Shown here one piece after another: positions 52,683 through 64,000 of a stretch of DNA of 64,000 nt; within the stretch, counting starts at the first letter, position 1; every line of letters starts with the position of its first letter. The translations under genes and the position numbers were made by a program. Source of the stretch: Thalassia testudinum (taxonomy: Eukaryota; Streptophyta; Magnoliopsida; Alismatales; Hydrocharitaceae); NCBI GenBank assembly GCA_037157565.1, contig JAZHRO010000063.1, positions 153,004,501-153,068,500 of the forward strand. Direction: 5' to 3'. The notes beneath the pieces were generated by a model. That model worked only from the letters and a program-made list of their open reading frames with translations, searched no databases and was not told the DNA's origin.

Positions 52683-54530
52683 GTGCTGAACATTAAAATT
52701 TCAGGAGCAATTCAGGTAAATTCTACCCATTTACTCCCTGTTGTACTTATTTTCATTTATATTAATGCATGAGGACATGCAAGAACTTAGGCATGGGGGG
52801 TAGATACGACAAAACTGAAAATTTTTATGCCAACATTTAGGAAACCCCAGAACTACATGTCAAACGTACTTTAGGAACCTAAATAAAAGAACAACCGACT
52901 CCACCTCCAAAGCTCGCATTGGAAATAAAAATCGTCCGCAACAGCCACTTTTGACTCACCCGCTCACCTCTTGTTCTAAATTTAGGGTTAAGCTGAATGT
53001 AACCCGAAAGGGAAATTTCATGAAGTACAAATATAAGAGGTTATTTGTTTATAGCATATATACATAGTGCATCCACGAATAAGATTATCTTATTAAGAGA
53101 ATGCATTAGAGATTTTATCCTCTAGTTGATTCCTGTAATCTGGAATCCAGTACAATTTGTCACACACATGTAGAATTTGCAATGGATTCATGGTGAAGAC
53201 TGTTGAACGTCTTTAGTCTGTCGAGAAGAAGCAGTGCTTCCTTTCTTGAACCCCTAGACATTGTTTTGGGAGTCAGGCAGATTTTCTTCCAAAAATCCAC
53301 TAAATAGTGTGAGATGAGGGTAGAGTGTACTGGTGCTCTAAGATTAGTGCAAGGAATCAGGAATCGTAGATAACTAGGTGATGATACTTAGAGATAAGGC
53401 ATACTTTTCACTCTCGATCCCTACGTATACATTTTGCATGAATTTTGAGAGCCACCAAATAAGGCAAATACGTAGAGAGCGAGTTTTCATAAAACTAGGG
53501 CTAAGGTGGATGGTTACGACCATTCTTTACGGAATCCTCGGCTGAAGGAGGGTATTGATGTCAAGGTCAGAAATACACCGTCCTATCCGTCTCTCCAAGT
53601 GTCGTGAGTAGGCACTTCCACCAAATAAGCCACCCAATATCTCTTGAGTACCACCAACCCCTAATAATGCCTCTTCAATAAAATTCATGAATGTGTTGCT
53701 AGATTATGTTGAATTAGAAAAATTATATATGAAAAAAAAAAGAATGAAAAAATGAGAAAATGAGAAAAAGAAAAAAATTAGAAAATGGGAAAAAGGAAAA
53801 AAAAGAGAAGAAAAGAGCAAAAAAAGAGTTTATGAATATTTAGTGTTTATTTCATTTGCATTGAGGCAATATCACCAAATAAATTTGAGAACCACAAATA
53901 TGGCCTTAACCCACCTTTCTTGTGCTTCTAACCGCCCAAATACTAGCTGAGGAGTTCTGACTTAGTGTTAGAGTTATGGGAACTAAATTAAAGTGTTAAT
54001 GCCAAGTAAGACCACCAAATACGAATCATATGTGAGAATCTGGTGAGATTGTGAGCTCTAAAAAAAAAAAAACAGAGAGAGTAATAGAGAATGAACACAA
54101 AGGAATCAAAAGAGAGCACAGTTTTTCTCATCTTTCTCTGAGTTGAGTTACTTGAAAATTTGGGAATCTAGATTCTATAGTACTAATCTCTATGTAGCAC
54201 TAGTCGAGAGTAAGCTACCAAATATATAATCTTTTCCCTCTAAGATTCTCTACCAAAGCTTAAAGCTGAGTGGAATTCATAGAATTTCTTAAATACCCTG
54301 AGGGAAGAAGTCCGTCTATCCCACTAGAATTTTACTAGGGGTCAAGTACAAGCTTTAGATGTGAATTAGCTTTTCACTCGAATCCATTGCAAAAGCTACA
54401 TAGCTACACTTTCACGATTGTCTGGATTTCTAAAGCTTAGGATGAAAATAAAAAGGAGAAAAATCTCTAGGCATACACTTGATAAAATAATCAATCCCTT
54501 AGGGACCCTTCTGTGAATAATTTAGTTTTG
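52683..54530 (+). other. E1 3' untranslated region
   Basis: About 1.85 kb with no ORF of note. It holds the GAGGACATGCAAG / TTAGGCATGGGGGG box (52769-52800), a degenerate version of the ACCGACTCCACCTC...ATCGTCCGCAAC block (about 52892-52942), and a purine-rich run (53730-53830). Recurring CCACCAAATA words appear at about 53453, 53618, 53652, 53873, 54012 and 54216. Confidence 0.7.
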
Positions 54531-54568
54531 CATTTGCTAGGGACAAGCAAGATTTAGGCATAGGGGTA
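54531..54568 (+). promoter_or_regulatory. E1 pre-LTR hairpin (degenerate) and polypurine tract
   Basis: TTTGCTAG-GGA-CAAGCAAG is a decayed version of the hairpin seen in the other elements; TTAGGCATAGGGGTA leads directly to the LTR at 54569. Confidence 0.75.
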
Positions 54569-55716
54569 TGATTGCGCAGCAGTCATAGGTCTTAATTAAC
54601 CTAAATTAGGCTAGGACTCAGCATAAGTTAGGGTAATTCATGCATGCATAAGCATTACTTGCATCTTTACTACTTTCTTTTAGATATGCATAAAATAATG
54701 CTATAATGTGTTGATTAGGTGCATTATGTCAATTATAGGTAATAAGCTGATTAGAAGCTAGATCTGAAGCTGGATATGAAGAATAAGGAATAATTGGTGT
54801 TGCAGCAGAGTTGGAGAGGAAGACCTAGAATAAGATGTGGTAGACAATAATGTAAGGGGGTTGAGCTATGCTATTCTATCTAAGTAGGAATAAAGCAGTA
54901 ATTTAGGAACTTAGGTCTATCCTAGCCCTAGGACAACCTAGAAGCCTTCCCAAGCCTTAGCCACCCTTAAATTAGGTCACCACACCCTAGGAAACCTTAA
55001 AACCATAATTCTAGCCTCTATCTGGACGTCCAAATAAGTCATAGGATGTCCAGAACCCTTAGCCAACTTCCACACACCTTAAACCCACTTCTACAATGTT
55101 ATTGGACGTCCAGACACTTGGTCAGATGTCCAATTTCTGCAGAATAGCCAAGACAGAACCTAGAATCCTTCCTGACTCTGACTAGACGTCCAGAATTGAA
55201 GTATAGACTTCTGATTTTTTAGTATAAGTCGTCTAATATTATTATTGGACGTCTGGAACTGCTCTCCAGTTCCTGTTTTGAGATTCAAGCCATGATCTTG
55301 GATCTCTAGCTCCCTAAACCCAATTCCAACCCCATAGGAACCTAAATTAAGGTGACCTAACCCTAGTACATCACCTCGAGACCTCCCTAAGGAACTAATT
55401 AGGTCCTCACTAAGCCTAATTGACTTAGATCATAGTCAATTGCCATTGCCTACTCAATTGGACTCGTAGGGTCCAATTGAGTCAGATCTCAACCCATACA
55501 AGTCCAATTGGACTCAATGAGAGTCCAATTGACCTAAGCCCAACATAATTGAGTTATTTCACTCTCAATTAAGTTCACACCCATTCAATTAAACTTGTGT
55601 TAAGTTTAATTGCAATTCCCCCTTAGCAATTAAGGTTTACAACCCTAATTTAAGGCCTACACCAATCTAAACCCCTTAAGACCTAACCTATATCACCTAG
55701 ACACCTAGGGCATGAC

Positions 55717-55751
<35 letters not shown>

Positions 55752-56429
55752 CCATTCACGCACTCCCACACAACCTAGAGTATTCTAGGTTCTTCCGAAG
55801 GTGGCGCCACTCTTGGTTGCCAAAATTAGCAACCAAGAGCCATTCAAATTTGAGATCCACAAATGGTGGATCTAAAAACCACCTCTCTCTACCTTGGCCA
55901 GCCACTCTTGGAGCCCTCTCTAGAGAGTTCCACACTTCTCTAGAGAGTCTCCCTTAGGTCTATAAAAAGACCTAAGGGGTGGCCATTTGCACCCATCCAT
56001 CTCTTGGCATTATTCACTTCCATTTAGGTTAGCTACATTACCACTCCACCTCCACGAGTTGCTCACCATGGCCACCACCATCTCCACACCAGGATGCTGG
56101 ATCACCTCTCCAACCTCTCTCCAAGGGCCAGCCTAAGCACCATTGGCCGCCCCTCCTCCTCTCAACCAACTCAAAGGCCATCGAAGCCCACCTCCAAATG
56201 CTCTTATTTCTGCTAGATTAGTAGTTTAGTTCTTCATAGTTTACATTCTTTTATTATTGCTTAGTAGTGTAGCTCTATATTCTCCACCAATGATGCATGC
56301 ATAATCCCCCTTTAGATTCATGTATGTGATCATTTTCTGTTAGCTAGATTTATGTTTTCAAGCTTTCCTCTATAAGCTTTCCATGAGTTCCATGTTGCAA
56401 ACACCATGATGAATTAATGAAAGATCTTT

Positions 56430-56463
<34 letters not shown>

Positions 56464-56768
56464 ATGTGTTGAGAATCACCATGAGCTTATTGCAATATAT
56501 TTTGTGTGATTAAAGTTGCTTGCTTTTAATTTCTGATATTTTGGTAACTAAGCATGTCGTGCATAAATACGTAATAACCATAAACTGACATGCAATTTTA
56601 AGCAAGTAGAGCGAAAGAGATCAATTTCAAATTTGCATAAATGCCTCCCAGAGACGAACGATCGGGACTCAAGTCTCGTTATCTTTACAAATCATTTTTG
56701 ACGAGCATTTAGCGCGACTATACTATGATTTTCGACGATTTCAAAATGCGCAAAAATGACTTCTGTCA
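54569..56768 (+). repeat. E1 3' LTR
   Basis: 2200 bases, TGATTGC-GCA-GCAGTCA start, ends TCTGTCA. TATA box TATAAAAAG near 55961. The four CAATTGGACTC/CAATTAAACTT hairpins lie at about 55458-55610. Expanded CA (55718-55752) and TA (56436-56460) repeats compared with 1-2067. Confidence 0.92.
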
Positions 56769-57273
56769 CCTACCAAAATGCAGACCGCCCAAGTCCTCAC
56801 CTTATTTTGAAGAGGGAAGACACATTTTTTTCTATTTTTTTTCTTTTCTAATTTTTTTGGTTTTTTGAGTTTAGAGTTTTGGCATAACTTTCTATAGCTA
56901 CCCAATCCACCCAAGACTTGAAAAGAACTTCAAGTTCTAAGAATCTTAACATGGAAAAGGAATAGAATCACTAGGCAGCCATCAAAACAAACTTCAGGTT
57001 TCTACAACCCTAGGTCACCTTAAGAGTTTCTGCCTAAAGGTTTATCTATTCAACCGATAGCTTTCTCCTACTTTTTTTTAATTTTTTATGGGGTCAACAC
57101 AACGGCGAAGCCAGTGTATATCTCCCTGGTTTACTCTACTTTCTTGCTTCTTCCCTAAGTGTTTTGAGAATTATTTGTGCATTTTTGTAACTTAGGCTGT
57201 AGACAACCAACCAATGGGTTGTTATCCATGGCAACTTGCCAGTGAAGTGTGGCTTTATTTAATTTTTTCTAGA
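56769..57273 (+). other. E6 internal 3' end fragment
   Basis: Right-hand flank of E1 and the tail of another plus-strand Athila element; no ORF. E6 must continue to the left of the window, beyond E1. Confidence 0.7.
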
Positions 57274-57311
57274 TTTTGCTAAGGGACTAGCAAAAGTTAG
57301 GCATGGGGGTA
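57274..57311 (+). promoter_or_regulatory. E6 pre-LTR hairpin and polypurine tract
   Basis: TTTTGCTA/TAGCAAAA around AGGGAC, then GTTAGGCATGGGGGTA, as in E2A. Confidence 0.85.
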
Positions 57312-58515
57312 TGATGATAACATCATCATGAGCCATAACTAGCTTTAATTAGTCAAAATCAAGTGACAAATGCTCCTACATAGTCGCCTGAGAGTCATAA
57401 TTCCTTGCATATTCTTTCTAAGAGAAAAACATTAAATCAGGGTTAATTCTGTAATTTTAACATTACATTATGAAAGCAGGGTAACCACGGGGTTTTTTTA
57501 GGGGTTAATCTAAGGTCTAATGAGCATTAAAGACTAATAAGATGATCCACAAAGACACAAATAAGGTTTCACGCATTTCTAGAAATGATTCATAACCTAA
57601 AACCCTAATTTCAGACCCGCTTGAATTACGGAGGTTTTGATTAAGATAAAATTCATCTAAATCTCTTAAAATTCATAGGAAAATACTCCTTGAGGTTTGG
57701 TATCCTTGATTTAACCATTTGAACCTATTTTGACCATAAACAAAGTCATAGACATATTTCAACCCTAAGTTGGATTTTTATGCAAATTACCCAGTCAAAC
57801 TTGGTCAAAACTAAAATATGACTTCTCCATTGGATTCCTTGGATCCAAATTAGGTTTTTACCAAAATTTGGACCCAATCAGAGTTCATCTTGACCTAGTT
57901 TTCATTTTAGTCCTTTAAAACTCTATTTCTCTCAATCAAGTCCTAGCTTTCGAATTCCTTGCATTTAGCCCCCCAACTTTGTTATATTATTTACAAGAAA
58001 GTCCCTACCACCATTGGAGGTCAAACAACCTCCAAGAAGCCTTTGATCGCACCTAAATCTACTCAAATCATCATCAAATCCCACCAAATTTGGTGGGACT
58101 GATGTTCACACTACAAGGAAGAGATTAAGATGGATCTTAGGCTCTGATTTGCCCCAGAAAGGTCGTGCGAACGTATGGATTTCTTGGGTTCTTCTTGACT
58201 CCTAATGAAGCCAATTAGCACTTTTTCCATGTATAGAGCTTGCCCAGGAGCTCTTTATAAGCTCTAGCATCTTCCACCATCAAAAACTAGTCTGGTTTGG
58301 CCCTAAAAACCTTCTTCCTTTCTTCCTCTGGCCAACTTCAACCGCGACTCCGATGAACTCCTCGTTGCCCCTCATCTGTGCCTCCAACCATCAAATTAGA
58401 AGCACAGCCTTCTTCCTCACCTTCTTCCAATGGTGGCCAGCCAAAGCCTCGTCGACTACAGCCTCTTCGTCGTCACCACTCCACCACCGGAAATAGTGGA
58501 GGTAGGACTAGGTTT
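57312..58515 (+). repeat. E6 3' LTR, left part (cut by E7)
   Basis: Starts TGATGAT-AAC-ATCATCA and is a diverged relative of the E2 LTR (CATGAGCCATAACTAGCT follows in both). About 1.2 kb is present before the minus-strand E7 LTR begins at 58516-58519; the remainder is outside the window. Confidence 0.8.
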
Positions 58516-61292
58516 TGTTGTTTTGTTATAGAAATGGCGTTGTAGTACAGATAGTCATTGCCACTATTACAATTTTTACTCGGAAATAAAAGATCTCCCG
58601 AGTTCGAACTCAGGGAGCAAACTGTATTCTAGAGATACAAAGTTTCTATTACAAAAATAAAGAGAGAGAGAGAGAGAAAAATTTGTCTTGTTGGCTTCTT
58701 CTTCTTTTCTCTTCTCTTTGGTTCTTCAGTTTTCTTCTTTCTTCATGTTCTTCCTCTGTTCTTCTTTTTCTTGCTTTCTTCTTTCTTTTTCTTCAGAGCT
58801 TCTTCTTCTTTTCTTCTCGTGTTCTGCTTCTCTTCTTTTTCTTGCTTTCTTCTTTCTTTTTCTTCAGAGCTTCTTATTCTTTTCTTCTCGTGTTCTGCTT
58901 CTCTTCTTTTGTCTTCTTCCTTCTGTTCTTCTCTTGGGTTCTTCAGAGCTTCTTCTTCTTTTTCTTCTTCCTTGCAGTCCTGTTCTACTTTTCTTCTCCT
59001 TGCGGTCCTGTTCTTCTTTTGTTCTCCTTCTTCTTCGTCCTCGGAGCGTCGTCTGATTTTTCAATCAGACGACTTAAGTAACTCGCTGCTACAGTGCATC
59101 CTCCTTCCTTCTTTCTTCTTCTTCCTCTGTTGTCTGCCTTCTCTTCTTATTCTTTTCTCTTATGCTTGCACACTCGCAGTTTGGTCAGAGGGAAAAAACC
59201 TACTCTACCCTCCCCCGCGTCTCTCTCTCTCAGAATTCACTCATAGGATAGCTCTCCCAGAGCTGCCGGGTAGTCGGGGGTCACGCCCGGGTCCAGGCCC
59301 ACCGGTGTGCGGTGGTGGGCGAGGAGTGCAGGTCGGGTAAACGGGTCGGGCCAGGTCTGCGTGGGGTGGTCACGGACGAGGCCGAGTCGAGTGGGTAAGA
59401 GGGACCTCACCCCGTGGTCAGGAGGCAAACAGGCTAAGGCACTTATTGCCTTTATGCGGGTGCGCGACTTCGAAATCCCACAATGTGGGACTAACTTCTG
59501 TTGCCTTCGCGTGCGCCCGCAGGACGACTCCACCTCGCCCTCTGATCAGCTGCAGTCGATGTCTGGGCCAACTGAAGAGGTAGAAGCCTTCGTGGACTTC
59601 GCCCCAACCTGCAGCACCTGGGAATCTGGGGCTGCAGGGCCTGGAGCTCGCCTCGAAGCTGCTTCAGTCGTCGCTAATGGCGGCTGGAGCAGCGAACCTG
59701 TTAGACAGGAATACGGCCCCTCGGCCTAATCAAACACGCGGGGGACCTTCGCCATGGCAAGGCGAAGGTGGTGCGGGGTGTGGCAGGTTGTGGGATGGCG
59801 TCTGGTGGCGGGGCTAGGTCAGACTGTGGCTGCGAGAATGGGTTTGTTCGGTGGAGTATGGTGGGGGTGTGGAGAGGTAATGGGTGAGCAGAGGTTGATC
59901 AGGGTGAGGAGACGGAGGTTCTGTGAGGGTCGACGAGGCGTATGGGGCTATGGAGCGATGGTAACGTCTCGCCGGAGGGTGGCCGGAGATGGAGAAGGTG
60001 AGGGTGATTAAGCGTGATCGAAGGGCGGTTGAGCAAATTAAAGTAGGGAAAAGAAAGAGAGGAGGAAAGGGAAGAACTGTACCTACTTGGAGGGACGAGG
60101 GGGGCCAGAGCGGAGAAGAAGGTGCCCAGAGAGAGAGGGCGGCGGCGAGGAGAGAGCGGGAGAGCGCGCACTGGGTATGGTGCGACGCGGGAAGAGCAGG
60201 TGAAGGCAGCTCTGTTGCTGGTAGTACGACAAAGCGACGAGGAGGAGGAGGAAGAACCACCGGAGCAGGGGGGCTTCTGTCGGAGTGGGAAGAGAGGAAA
60301 AGGGGTGGGGGTTTCTCCGTCAGATCCGAGCTGGAGAGTGCGGCAGAGCGTCGAGGGCTTTTATAGAGTCGAAATCAGAGAGGAGGGCAGAGGGAGACGA
60401 CGTGCCTCCCTCGCCGGAGGATGCCGGAGATGGAGACCCATACCTTCCGTGCATTCGCACGGAAGGTATGGGTGGTTGCAGAGACCATGGAGGTGTCCCT
60501 GTGACGGCAGAGGTCGCAGGGAACCCCCGGTTGACTTGGCGAGGGTCCCCCTTACCCTGCGCGGCGCCATGTTCCGCGCAAAGTCGCCGGAGCATGGCGC
60601 TGCTCAAGGTTTTGCAGGGAGGACCCAAATGCTAAGAACGAAGAAGAGTTAGGGGCCAAAATGCGAGGATTTCAAAAGTTGAGGGTCAAAAAGTAATGGA
60701 TGATGACCAAAATGCAAAGTCAGTCAAGAAGGTCTCTTCTTAGGCTCAAGTTTTTATGCATGACTAAATGGGGCCTAAGGATTCTAATGGTGAATTTTAT
60801 TTCTAGATCAGACCTTGTTTGATCGGTCAATTTACGTAAAAACCCAAATTAAGTCATTAATTGGGCATGGTTCTCAATGTAGGTCAAAATGGGTTCCTAA
60901 GGCCAAATTGAAGGTTGTAAACTCTAGAGATTATTTTTCTACGAATTGTAGAGGGTTTAGTTGATTTTTTATTTGCCTCGAACCTCGTGAATTGAAGTTG
61001 GTTTGTTTTAGGATTACAGATTGTCATTTAATTCCTTGGAGTTGCTGTAGCCCTTATCAGATCAGATCATCCCACTTCCCTTCTTATTAGGTTTGTTTGA
61101 CCTGTGTTTGGACCCTGAATTACCATTCTTGCAGATTGTGCTGGTAAAATTGCATTTTTACCCCTTATGACTTGTTTTCTTCTTAAACTCAGAATTCTCT
61201 GAGTTAAGCCTTTCCTTGAGTTATGTAGGAGCTTTTATCCTTTGTATTAGGTCAAAATGAGCTAGTTATGGCTCATGATGAGGTTCTCATCA
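58516..61292 (-). repeat. E7 3' LTR
   Basis: On the minus strand it starts TGATGAG-AAC-CTCATCA. Its end contains the reverse of the E2 CTCCCTG...GTTCGA words near 58590. Exact end 58516 or 58519. CT-rich stretch 58680-59060; paired arms GTCGTCTGATT / AATCAGACGAC around 59048-59075; USE-like/TATA pair at 59449-59491. Many Phe/Ser- and Arg-rich ORFs are composition artefacts. Confidence 0.85.
59449..59491 (-). promoter_or_regulatory. USE-like box and TATA-like box in E7 LTR
   Basis: On the minus strand GTCCCACATTG (complement of 59481-59491) is followed after 24 bases by CATAAAGG (complement of 59449-59456). Same order and spacing as in both E2 LTRs although the surrounding sequence has diverged. 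Confidence 0.5.
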
Positions 61293-62776
61293 TGCCCCCA
61301 TGCCTAGCTTTTGCTAGTCCCTTAGCAAAAGACTTAAGGTTTCAACCTTTGTTCTAGACCATGGAGTTCTTAATAGCTTTAGATAAGTGCTTTTTCATTT
61401 GAACTCAGATTTGGTTAGAATGTTGACCATAGGCCCAAAAGGTACTCTAGTACCAATCAAGATCCAGATCTGTCTACCCTCAGTCCTTAGCAAAGGTTTT
61501 TAAGTCCTACAAGAACTAACTTAAGGTCTATTGGACTTTGTGATTAAAGCACCCGTGCTTGGAATGATTTTAGCCCTGGCTCAGTTCGCAGTGCATTTTG
61601 TAAGAGAGAGAGATAGAAAATTTTTCTATTTTGGAGAGTTTTCTCTCTCTTTTTCTTTTTAATTCTAGCTTAGGATTGGCTTTTCAACACGGTCTGTATC
61701 AGATTCCTTGCCCCCATCATCAATCCTTAAGGGTTCCTGGCAATCGATGCTTCGAGATAGCACCGCCCATGGCAACCACCGAAACCCTGGCTATTAAGAT
61801 TTCGAGATAATCCCATTCATGGTGTTCCGTGGCCGAATCCAGACCCTGGCAATTGACACTTCGTGATAATGCCATCCATGGAATCTGAACCAGCAGAGTG
61901 CTTACATGCCCCCAATAGGATATGTAAATATCCTAAGAGACAAGCACCGAGGAGATGATATTTTGTTACGCATCTTCGAGGGGATTTCCCGCCTCTCCGC
62001 GCTGGGAACTCGTCTAAATCAACTTGTGTTGATCGGCCACTCCTACTCTAGGTGTATTTTTCAGAATTTTTTTGCGACGCTTCTGCGTGATTTTGATTTT
62101 TACGCTTACTGAACCAGGCTGTGTGTGAGGTTAGGGTGCTTAGGTTACTGAGTCCCGTAAATCAAAAGTTAGCTAACGAGGCCAAATACTTCCTAAGCCT
62201 TAGACCTAATATTTCAGCTTTTCATTTTCCTCAACCTCTTGAGGAGTGTCCAGATCTTAATGGGTACTAAGAGTCTATCCAAGAATGCCTAAGGTTTGCG
62301 TTCTTACTAATCCTTTTGTGCACTTTTCAGTTCTTTTCTTGAATGAGGTCTAGAACTTAGGTTAATTCCTTATTTTCTTACTAAGGACTACTTTTTTTTC
62401 TCATATTTTTGTGCTCCTTTTTCATCTTTTTTCTTTCCTTCCTCCATAAAATTTCCTTCTCCTTTTATTCTTTTTCGATTTTTTTTTTAAACCTTTTCTT
62501 ACAAGTTTTGCACTTTTATACTCCCCCCCTGTGCCTAAGGTTTGCAATGTCCTCATTGTGACTTAGGGGGTTTTTTATTTACTTAGTTCATTCCTTAAGA
62601 CAGAATGCGGATGATTTCTAATCCCAGATGCAAGCATCTGAGGTGGGGTCGGCTGTCTACAAGGGTGAACCTTAAGTGCAAAAAGGTGTCAGAAAAAGGT
62701 TTTGGATTTTTAGGAAAATAACGGGTTGCCTCCCGTTAAGCTCTAAGTTTTACGCCATCGGCTGGGCGCAATAAGC
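61293..62776 (-). other. E7 3' untranslated region, pre-LTR hairpin and polypurine tract
   Basis: Minus-strand features from the gene end toward the LTR: AACGGG-AGGCAA-CCCGTT stem-loop (62720-62737); stem with CAGATGC/GCATCTG (62623-62642); second polypurine-like box (62521-62559); palindrome with one central mismatch (61916-61935); three GCCAGG-type units (about 61738-61880); TTTTGCTA/TAGCAAAA hairpin (61309-61330); and the tract AGGCATGGGGGC. No gene; the 61906-62112 ORF is a shadow. Confidence 0.75.
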
Positions 62777-64000
62777 TCAAGGGGAATGGAGGATATAAGA
62801 TGCTTCAGCCAAATCAATAGAAGTCACATCAATGAACGGCTTGAGTCTCTGACCGTTCACGATGAAAGGTTCGGAATCGTGGCTGAGCGGACTGATTTCG
62901 ATAGCTTCATTTCTAAAAACTTCTCGGACTAACTATGGTCCGACCCACTTGGAGCGCAGCTTTCCCGGGAAAAGTTTGAGTCAGGCATCAAAGAGTAGGA
63001 CCTTCTGACCAGGATGAAAGATTTTTCTTGAGATATGCTTATCGTGGAAGGCTTTAACTCGCTCCTTGTAGATTCGCGAGCTCTCATACGCGTCTAGGCG
63101 TAATTCATCGATCTCGCTGATTTGAAGTTTTCTGTGGGTTCCAGCCTTTGAAAAATCTAGATTACAGTTCCGTACTGCCCAATAGGTTTTTTGCTCCAAT
63201 TCTACAGGAAGGTGACACGCCTTCCCATACACCAGTCTAAAGGGAGACATGCTTAACTGGGCTTTGTGGGCGGTCCTATAGGCCCACAATGCTTCCGGAA
63301 GTCGGGATGACCAGTCCTTCCTGTCAGGCCGAACAGTGACTTGCAGGATTTTCTTGATCTCCCGATTAGACAGCTCAGCTAGGCCATTGGTTTGGGGGTG
63401 GTAAGGAGTAGAGATTCGGTGAGACACCCCATATTTGGTCATCAGTGACCTAAACTGAGTGTTTGTGAAATGGGTCCCCCCATCAGAGATTATAGCACGA
63501 GGAATCCCGAACCTTGAGAAAATGTTTTGATGAATGAATTTGAGAACGATTTTGTGATCACAGGTTCGGGTCGGTATGGCTTCAATCCATTTGGGCACGT
63601 AGTCCACAGCCAGCAGAATGTATTCTAAACCATCCGAAGCAGGAAAGGGACCCATAAAATCAATCCCCCAAACATCAAAGATTTTGCATACGAGAATCGG
63701 CTACATAAGCATCATGTCGCGATGGCTCATGTTGCCCAAAGTCTGGCAACGACTGCATGCCTTGCAGTGATTATACGCGTCTTTGAATAGTGTGGGCCAG
63801 TAAAAGCCGCACTGGAGGACTTTTGATGCGATTTTATGCCCAGAGAAATGGCCACCGCATGCCTGGTCATGGCAGAAAGAGAGGATATTGTTGAATTCCT
63901 CTTCCGGGACACATCTTCGGATGATCTGATCAGCACCTATGCGGAAGAGGTACGGGTCTTCCCAAATGTAATACTTGGCATCAGAGTGCAATTTGTCTTT
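62777..64000 (-). pseudogene. E7 integrase, broken, runs off the window
   Basis: On the minus strand from the right edge: integrase zinc region ([21 protein letters not shown]), in-frame TAG near 63686 where E2 has Gln, then an open core 63655-62981 with GIDFMG just before, SDGGTHF and GLAELSNRE (full DDE). After [10 protein letters not shown] come two further stops (about 62979 and 62932) before the C-terminal end at TGA 62777-62779. Same frame throughout. Confidence 0.88.

Larger units (their letters stand above)
1..56768 (+). mobile_element. E1: outer non-autonomous Athila-like LTR retrotransposon (interrupted)
   Basis: E1 is bounded by two copies of one LTR family (1-2067, missing roughly its first 100 bases at the window edge, and 54569-56768). 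Directly inside the left LTR is a tRNA-Asp primer site, and directly outside the right LTR start is a polypurine tract. Removing the insertions (4691-25539, 25820-39114, 39542-52677) leaves a leader, short acidic ORFs and about 2 kb of 3' non-coding sequence, with no gag, protease, RT or integrase of its own. I infer it was moved by enzymes of a related Athila element. Its own target duplication cannot be checked because its left end lies outside the window; CCTAC follows the right end. It is inserted in the 3' end of E6. Confidence 0.85.
58516..64000 (-). mobile_element. E7: minus-strand Athila element, 3' half
   Basis: On the minus strand: end of RNase H/integrase at the right edge, integrase, 3' untranslated region with the conserved block, polypurine tract, and a 2.78 kb LTR ending in the E6 LTR. 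The rest runs past base 64000. It belongs to the E2 lineage by LTR start, integrase and 3' motifs, but is a separate insertion with its Trp codon intact where E2A and E2B have TGA. Confidence 0.87.

Noticed and set aside
57312..58515. Considered as a complete solo LTR
   Set aside because: It begins with a polypurine tract on its left and is cut by E7 before reaching an LTR end, so it is the left part of a 3' LTR.
58683..59340. Phe/Ser/Leu-rich ORFs that resemble membrane proteins
   Set aside because: CT-rich LTR tract read in three frames; the equivalent E2 tract gives the same artefact on the other strand (9763-10083).

Overview
This window is repetitive DNA from a flowering-plant nuclear genome. 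I see no host gene, tRNA, rRNA or other single-copy locus. It is a stack of nested LTR retrotransposons. The dominant lineage is Athila-like Ty3/gypsy. The evidence is primer binding sites matching plant tRNA-Asp (TGGCGCCGTTGCYGGGG), gag-pol with an LLDLGAS-type protease and FMDD reverse transcriptase, and long 1.6-2.7 kb LTRs. One Sirevirus-like Ty1/copia element has an initiator-tRNA-Met primer site. The species cannot be named from the sequence; the setting looks like old, methylated heterochromatin, because most stops and most motif losses look like C-to-T changes.

Layout. The outer element E1 is a non-autonomous Athila-like element running from before base 1 to 56768. Its 5' LTR is 1-2067, followed by primer site, leader and short acidic ORFs; its 3' LTR is 54569-56768. 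Inserted in E1 are: (i) E2, two linked Athila copies. E2A is 5'-truncated (4691-7705), E2B is full length, and they share the middle LTR (7706-10355); the last LTR is 22910-25539. E2B's leader contains a solo E1-family LTR (11162-13286, duplication TAGGG). (ii) E5, an almost complete Athila element (25820-39114, duplication CCCTA/CCCTT). (iii) E4, a minus-strand gag-only Sirevirus-like copia element (39542-52677, duplication GGCCG/GGCTG). One E4 LTR is itself split by E3 (44853-52472, duplication CCTTC), a young non-autonomous Athila-like element. To the right, E1 sits in the 3' end of another Athila element E6 (56769 to about 58515). The LTR of E6 is cut by a minus-strand Athila element E7 (about 58516 to beyond 64000).

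How the parts work together. E2, E5 and E7 carry (now broken) Gag, protease, reverse transcriptase, RNase H and integrase. E1 and E3 encode only acidic proteins of unknown function but keep the same primer site and the same 3' signals. The most interesting signal is this shared non-coding code. Every Athila-type element has a hairpin directly before the polypurine tract, a second polypurine-like box near the end of the coding region, and a hairpin over the primer site. E2, E3 and E7 also share a structured 3' block whose stems change in a compensating way. In addition, GACGTC palindromes recur in the LTRs of unrelated families, both gypsy and copia, and E2/E7 LTRs carry an snRNA-type USE-plus-TATA arrangement with fixed 24-base spacing. 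Together these suggest parasite and helper elements held together by common RNA structures and common host regulators.
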